NCBI GenBank assembly: GCA_021158465.1
Contig: JAGGUN010000046.1
Location: 1 to 20,320, forward strand
Direction of reading: 5' to 3'
DNA length: 20,320 bases
Source: a bacterium
GTDB lineage: Bacteria > UBP14 > UBA6098 > 4484-93
Positions within the stretch are counted from its first letter, which is position 1. Each line of letters starts with the position of its first letter. The position numbers and the translations under genes are program-made. The notes below the pieces were generated by a model that searched no databases, was not told where the DNA came from, and worked only from the letters and a program-made list of their open reading frames with translations. Below are positions 14,452-20,320 of the stretch, piece by piece.

Positions 14452-15255
14452 GTGATAAGGCTAAAAAATATTACCATTGGTAGGGATTTCTTCATTGTTG
14501 CTGGACCCTGCTCGCTTGAGTCGGAGGATGTTGCCATCTCCGTTGCGGAGGAGCTCGGTAGATTAGAGAAGGAATATAACATTCCTTTCATTTTCAAAGG
14601 GTCTTACAAGAAGGCTAATAGGCTCTCGGCTACCTCCTATCGAGGTCCAGGAATGGATAAAGGAATGCGGATACTTTCTCTTGTGAAGGAGAAGTACGGT
14701 TTCCCTGTTCTCACGGATATTCATACCCCTAATGAGGCGAAGCCTGTGTCGGAGGTTGCCGATATTATCCAGATACCGGCATTCCTGTGCCGGCAGACAG
14801 AGCTTATCGAGTCGGCTGCAAGGACTGGTAAACCGATAAATATCAAGAAGGGGCAATTCCTCTCGCCCGAGGATATGAGATTCGCGGCAGAGAAGGCAAA
14901 GCTGGTTGGCAACGATAATGTCATCTTCACCGAACGGGGGACATTCTTTGGGTATCGTGACCTTGTTGTCGATTTTCGCTCAATCATCATTATGAAGTCG
15001 CTTGGATACCCTGTCCTGTTCGATGCAACGCACTCATTCCAGACACCAGGCGGCAGGGGAGGGTCATCCGGCGGAAGAAGGGATTTCTCCATTCCTTTTG
15101 CGAAAGTGGCGGCTGTTCTGGGTGTGGATGGGATATACATTGAGACGCATCCAACCCCTGATGAGGCGTTATCGGATAGCGCTGTTATGCTCCCGCTCCA
15201 TAGTATGGAGAGACTCGTTGCTGAACTGAGAAAAATTTTAAGCATAAGGGAGTAA
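14452..15255 (+). CDS. kdsA: 3-deoxy-8-phosphooctulonate synthase (Kdo-8-P synthase)
   Basis: Condenses phosphoenolpyruvate with arabinose-5-phosphate to Kdo-8-phosphate, the precursor of the Kdo sugar that joins lipid A to the LPS core; cytoplasmic. The motifs AGPCSLES (17-24), KGSYKKANR, TDIHTPNEA, IIQIPAFLCRQTEL, NIKKGQFLSPEDM, FGYRDLVVDFRS and FDATHSFQTPGG identify the enzyme unambiguously. Cys20 in AGPCS marks the metal-dependent class; E. coli-type metal-independent enzymes have Asn at this position. The other metal ligands also look present: His in ATHS, Glu in YIETHP and Asp in ALSD. The protein has 267 residues, a normal length. GTG at 14452 has a GGGGGG ribosome site 4 nt upstream. 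The M14 peptidase gene starts 5 bp after the stop, with its ribosome site inside the kdsA end, so the two are probably co-transcribed. Confidence 0.97.
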   Translation: MIRLKNITIGRDFFIVAGPCSLESEDVAISVAEELGRLEKEYNIPFIFKGSYKKANRLSATSYRGPGMDKGMRILSLVKEKYGFPVLTDIHTPNEAKPVSEVADIIQIPAFLCRQTELIESAARTGKPINIKKGQFLSPEDMRFAAEKAKLVGNDNVIFTERGTFFGYRDLVVDFRSIIIMKSLGYPVLFDATHSFQTPGGRGGSSGGRRDFSIPFAKVAAVLGVDGIYIETHPTPDEALSDSAVMLPLHSMERLVAELRKILSIRE

Positions 15256-15260
15256 ATAAT

Positions 15261-17594
15261 ATGAAGCGGATTTCTCTGCTGGTGTTCTTTGTTTTTGCAT
15301 TATTTTCTTCCGTTTTCTCACAGTCGCTTGTCAGGGTTTACACAACGGATGTGCAGATCCTTTCGCATCTCGATGTGGCATCCGTTCGACCGGGTGCCTA
15401 TGCCGATGTTGTGCTGTGGGAGAAGGATAAGGAGTATCTGTTATCTACTGGAGTGGATTACAAACTGCTGATAGATGACCTGCCGGGGTATTATGCCTCA
15501 CGGCTTGACCCCACGCTTTCTATGGGTGGATATCACACATATTCCGAGGCTGTCGCCTGGCTCGATTCGATATATAATGAGCACCCGGATATTGTCTTGC
15601 CGCCGGAGTCGATCGGGTACAGCTGTGAGGGCAGAGCAGTTTACATGATAAAGATTTCCGATAACCCGACTGTCGATGAGGATGAGCCTGAGCTGCTCTA
15701 TGATGCAATGCACCACGCGAGGGAACCGGGTAGTATGGAGATCCTTCTGTATTTCATCTCTTATCTTCTTGACAACTATGGGATATCCGATGATGCCACA
15801 TATCTTGTGAACAACAGGGAGTTGTTCTTCATTCCGATAGTCAATCCCGACGGCTATGTCTACAACGAGCTGACGAACCCCGGGGGTGGTGGTATGTGGC
15901 GTAAGAACCGCAGGAACAACGGTGATGGCACATTCGGTGTTGACCTGAACAGGAACTACTCCTATATGTGGGGTTATGATGACGAGGGGTCATCGCCTAA
16001 CCCGGCTGATGAGACTTACAGGGGATTAGGACCGTTCTCCGAGCCAGAAACGCAGGCAATGAGGGATTTCTATGCTGAACACAACATACTGTTAAACCTA
16101 TCATATCACACATATTCAGCAATGTATCTTTCTCCTTGGGGGTACACAGCCGACACCTGCGCCGACCACTCTAAATTTATGGAGATGATGCAGCTCTTCT
16201 CGAAGGAGAACCATTATGTATATGGTCCGGGTGCTACCGCTATATATCTGACCAATGGAGACGCAAACGACTGGGCTTACGGTGACACAATAACCAAGCC
16301 GAGGGTGCTTTCGGTTACCCCTGAGGCAGGATCAGGTGAGGATGGTTTCTGGCCTCCGACCGAGCGAATTATACCTATAAACCAGGATAACCTGCCAGCG
16401 AACATAAGGCTTGCCTATATGGCTGTCTCATATGTACACTACGGTGATATTGTTATATTCGATTCGCTCGGAAACGAAAACGGCTTCTTTGACCCTGGGG
16501 AAACGCTTTCTGTCTCCTGTCGAGTTAGGAACTGCGGACTGGGAACGAGCCGTGAGGTCATAGGAAGAATAGTTTCTGCTTCACCTCACATCGAGGTTAT
16601 CAGGGATTCTGTGCTGTGGAGCCCGGTGGGCTCGTTTGAGAGCTCCGAGTACGAAAGCTTTCTCGTGTATCTTTCCAATGACGCGGAGCGGGGAGCAGTT
16701 GCAAGGATTATCTTATCCTGCACGGAGGGGATAGGGTATGTGGAGCAGGAGACGGTTTCTTTTATCATCGGAACGCCAGAGACCCTTTTTGCCGAGAGTT
16801 TCGATGGGTCGGGCGATGACTTCTTTGTTGTCTCAGGCAGCGAATGGCAGAGGGGGGTTCCTGTTGCCGATGTAGGCTCGCATTCATCTCCAAATGTCTG
16901 GGCAACGGTGCTTTCGGGTGACTACCACGATAGGCAGACAGCGGTTTTGTCATCGCCTGTTGTCCATCTCGATAGCACCGCAAAATATCTTTCCTTCTGG
17001 CATTGGTATGACTTCGAATACGACGGAGTCTGCTATGATGGCGGCAATGTAAAGATAGTTGTTGATGGTGGAACGCCTGTTCTCTTGAGTCCGCTCACAG
17101 GATACACTGGGATCTTCTACGAACACAGCAGTATGGCAGGAGATTCCTGCTTTTCTGGTGTGTCAAACGGCTGGAAGAATGTAATGTTTGACATATCTGC
17201 CTACTGCGGTGAGGATGTCAGGTTCTTATTCTCTTTTTGCTCCGATAATTATGTGCACCATCTGGGCTGGTATATAGATGACTTCGCCGTGATTGGTTAT
17301 ACCGCTGCATCCGTTGAGGCAGAAGAGAGAATAGCTCTATCGTCATCTCTTGGACTCTCTGTATCGCCAAATCCGTTTAACTCGCGCCTTATGATAAATA
17401 TTTTGGGCAACTCGGATGGGGAACACACGGTAACCATAAAGAATATCCTTGGTGAAACGGTTGTTGTGGAAAGGTTGCCGGCTGGGGTGAAAAGTTTCTC
17501 TTATGAGCCGAGAGCAGGAGGTTCAGGGGTGTATTTTGTCACCCTCACCGACGGCGAATGTTCGGTCACAAAGAAGGTTGTGTATCTGAAATAA
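15261..17594 (+). CDS. Secreted M14 zinc carboxypeptidase with C-terminal sorting domain
   Basis: A 777-residue exported metallopeptidase. A signal peptide (residues 1-20, cleaved before Gln21) is followed by a short propeptide-like region and an M14 catalytic domain (~90-395). Zinc ligands are His152 and Glu155 in HHAREP and His283 in LSYHTYS; the catalytic Glu355 is in TPEAG. MWRKNRRNN (212-220) and DLNRNY (228-233) are substrate-binding stretches of the family. A beta-sandwich region (~400-520) and a MAM/immune-inhibitor-A-like lectin-fold domain (~530-690, ending GWYIDDFAVIGY) come next. The last ~76 residues, beginning SPNPFNS and ending GVYFVTLTDGE...KKVVYLK, resemble the type A C-terminal sorting domains used by type IX secretion or the related FlgD-like fold. 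It likely digests extracellular protein or peptides. AAGGGAG at 15246-15252 is the ribosome site and overlaps the kdsA 3' end. Confidence 0.9.
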   Translation: MKRISLLVFFVFALFSSVFSQSLVRVYTTDVQILSHLDVASVRPGAYADVVLWEKDKEYLLSTGVDYKLLIDDLPGYYASRLDPTLSMGGYHTYSEAVAWLDSIYNEHPDIVLPPESIGYSCEGRAVYMIKISDNPTVDEDEPELLYDAMHHAREPGSMEILLYFISYLLDNYGISDDATYLVNNRELFFIPIVNPDGYVYNELTNPGGGGMWRKNRRNNGDGTFGVDLNRNYSYMWGYDDEGSSPNPADETYRGLGPFSEPETQAMRDFYAEHNILLNLSYHTYSAMYLSPWGYTADTCADHSKFMEMMQLFSKENHYVYGPGATAIYLTNGDANDWAYGDTITKPRVLSVTPEAGSGEDGFWPPTERIIPINQDNLPANIRLAYMAVSYVHYGDIVIFDSLGNENGFFDPGETLSVSCRVRNCGLGTSREVIGRIVSASPHIEVIRDSVLWSPVGSFESSEYESFLVYLSNDAERGAVARIILSCTEGIGYVEQETVSFIIGTPETLFAESFDGSGDDFFVVSGSEWQRGVPVADVGSHSSPNVWATVLSGDYHDRQTAVLSSPVVHLDSTAKYLSFWHWYDFEYDGVCYDGGNVKIVVDGGTPVLLSPLTGYTGIFYEHSSMAGDSCFSGVSNGWKNVMFDISAYCGEDVRFLFSFCSDNYVHHLGWYIDDFAVIGYTAASVEAEERIALSSSLGLSVSPNPFNSRLMINILGNSDGEHTVTIKNILGETVVVERLPAGVKSFSYEPRAGGSGVYFVTLTDGECSVTKKVVYLK

Positions 17595-17635
17595 TTTGTG
17601 AGGATTGCTAATATCAGGATAAAAAAGGGGGAAAA

Positions 17636-18532
17636 ATGAGAAAGGTTCTGGTAATTTCTGTTCTGTTTTTGTTCCTTCTGTCAGGATGCGTCGGCGAGAA
17701 GCACCTGACGGGTGATATAATTGTTCAGGGAACGAGGTTATCTTATGCGCCGTCCGTTGGTGATACGCTTTCGTACAAGTCGTCGAGTGATGTTGTAACC
17801 GAGTTCAGCGAGAAGGGGTATAGCAAGCGTATCCACAGGAAGAGCGATTCCTGGACGAGATTCATTACAGAGAGGCTCAATGAAAACGGTTCAATCAGTT
17901 TTAGGGTATTGTTTGATAGGTATGAGGGGAGTATAATTGAGAACGGCACGATGAAGCCGGATACGAGCCAGAACGAGCTTGTTGGTGACTATCTCGCCAT
18001 AGTTGTCGATAGTTCGGGGCAGATGGTTGACTGGAACGGGCTGGACAATGTCGGTATGGATGAATCTGGTGTCGATAGAGGGGAGGCTATTGCGAACGGC
18101 TACGCAACGCATCAGATAGAATACTTTCCAGCAAGAAATTTGAAAATCGGAGATACCTGGCAAAAGGTCGTCAATACGAACACAACCACGCGCGACGGTG
18201 TTGCTACGAACAAGACGGTCAAAAATTATACCCTCAAGGATTTTGTAGAGTATAGTGGGCATCGCTGTGCAAAGATTGAAACGAAGGTTACTGTTACCGT
18301 AACAGGCAGCGGAACGACCGAACAGGAAGGAGAAACATACTCCTACGAAGTAGCAGGCAAGGGCGACGGCAAAGGGGTGCTGTATTTTGATTTCGAGAGG
18401 GGGTGTGTGGTGAAGAATGAAATCTCTTGGATGATAGAGTTCACTATCGACCAGATAAACGAATCCACCGGCGAACACCAGCAGGTTACCTACTACGAGG
18501 AGGACAGAACAAAGACAGAACTTCTTGAATAA
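17636..18532 (+). CDS. Predicted lipoprotein of unknown function
   Basis: A 298-residue protein with a clear lipoprotein signal (MRKVLVISVLFLFLLSGC, Cys18 in the lipobox LSGC) and no other membrane segment, so it is probably attached to a membrane and faces the periplasm. The mature part is beta-strand rich, with many Thr/Ser/Tyr/Glu residues and motifs such as LKIGDTWQK and GKGVLYFDFERGCVVKNE. This layout recalls lipoproteins in which a strand-rich domain ends with a comparison of time-zero and bound states in DUF6263-like families, but I cannot assign a family firmly. The ribosome site GGGGG lies 5 nt before the ATG. The gene starts 41 bp after the peptidase and may be transcribed with it. 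It ends convergently with nfnB, leaving a 45-bp gap without a convincing terminator. Confidence 0.8.
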   Translation: MRKVLVISVLFLFLLSGCVGEKHLTGDIIVQGTRLSYAPSVGDTLSYKSSSDVVTEFSEKGYSKRIHRKSDSWTRFITERLNENGSISFRVLFDRYEGSIIENGTMKPDTSQNELVGDYLAIVVDSSGQMVDWNGLDNVGMDESGVDRGEAIANGYATHQIEYFPARNLKIGDTWQKVVNTNTTTRDGVATNKTVKNYTLKDFVEYSGHRCAKIETKVTVTVTGSGTTEQEGETYSYEVAGKGDGKGVLYFDFERGCVVKNEISWMIEFTIDQINESTGEHQQVTYYEEDRTKTELLE

Positions 18533-18577
18533 TAGAATTAAATGTTGTAACTTGCCAAAATCGGTGAGTTTTGCGCA

Positions 18578-20319
<1,742 letters not shown>

Positions 20320-20320
20320 C

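Noticed and set aside
18559-18573. A CAAAA/TTTTG inverted repeat between the convergent lipoprotein and nfnB genes, considered as a bidirectional terminator.
   Set aside because: Only five pairs, mostly A-T, with no proper T-run on either strand.

Overview
The window looks like a chromosomal segment of a Gram-negative, diderm bacterium with moderate GC content. KdsA (Kdo synthesis for LPS), an RseC-family membrane protein, two lipoproteins with lipoboxes, and a secreted peptidase ending in an SPNPFN-type C-terminal sorting domain all point that way. The sorting domain suggests a lineage with type IX-like secretion (FCB superphylum or a related candidate phylum). This placement is inference; there is no rRNA here to test it.

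Layout. (a) 1-487: the 3' end of a leucine-rich-repeat protein gene built from 135-bp tandem DNA repeats. (b) 560-6644, plus strand: a UvrD/PcrA-type helicase with its own promoter, then gyrB behind a long hairpin-rich leader, then an RseC-family gene and an orphan F1-ATPase gamma-subunit homologue. The gyrB, RseC and gamma genes are joined by 1-nt and 4-nt overlaps. (c) 12245-6647, minus strand: a compact operon of MoxR-type AAA+ ATPase, DUF763, DUF58, a BatA-like membrane VWA protein and a BsuPI-domain lipoprotein. Its first three junctions overlap by 4 nt or abut. (d) 14394-12345, minus strand: a SAM methyltransferase, a one-domain asparaginase and TrmO. The methyltransferase is bracketed by two copies of a 35-bp direct repeat, each carrying the -35 element and spacer of a promoter. 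(e) 14398-18532, plus strand: kdsA, a secreted M14 carboxypeptidase and a lipoprotein of unknown function. (f) 20319-18578, minus strand: nfnA (5' end beyond the window) and nfnB, the two subunits of a ferredoxin/NAD(P)H transhydrogenase.

Functional picture. Region (b) combines DNA repair, supercoiling and membrane energetics in one transcriptional direction. Region (c) is a MoxR-VWA chaperone-like module working at the inner membrane, with an unusual DUF763 member translationally coupled into it. Region (d) combines tRNA modification and asparagine hydrolysis with what looks like a later-acquired methyltransferase cassette. No CRISPR array, rRNA, tRNA, transposase or phage gene was seen. The most unusual items are the duplicated promoter around the methyltransferase, the orphan gamma subunit in the gyrB operon, the DUF763 insertion in the MoxR operon, and the structured gyrB leader.
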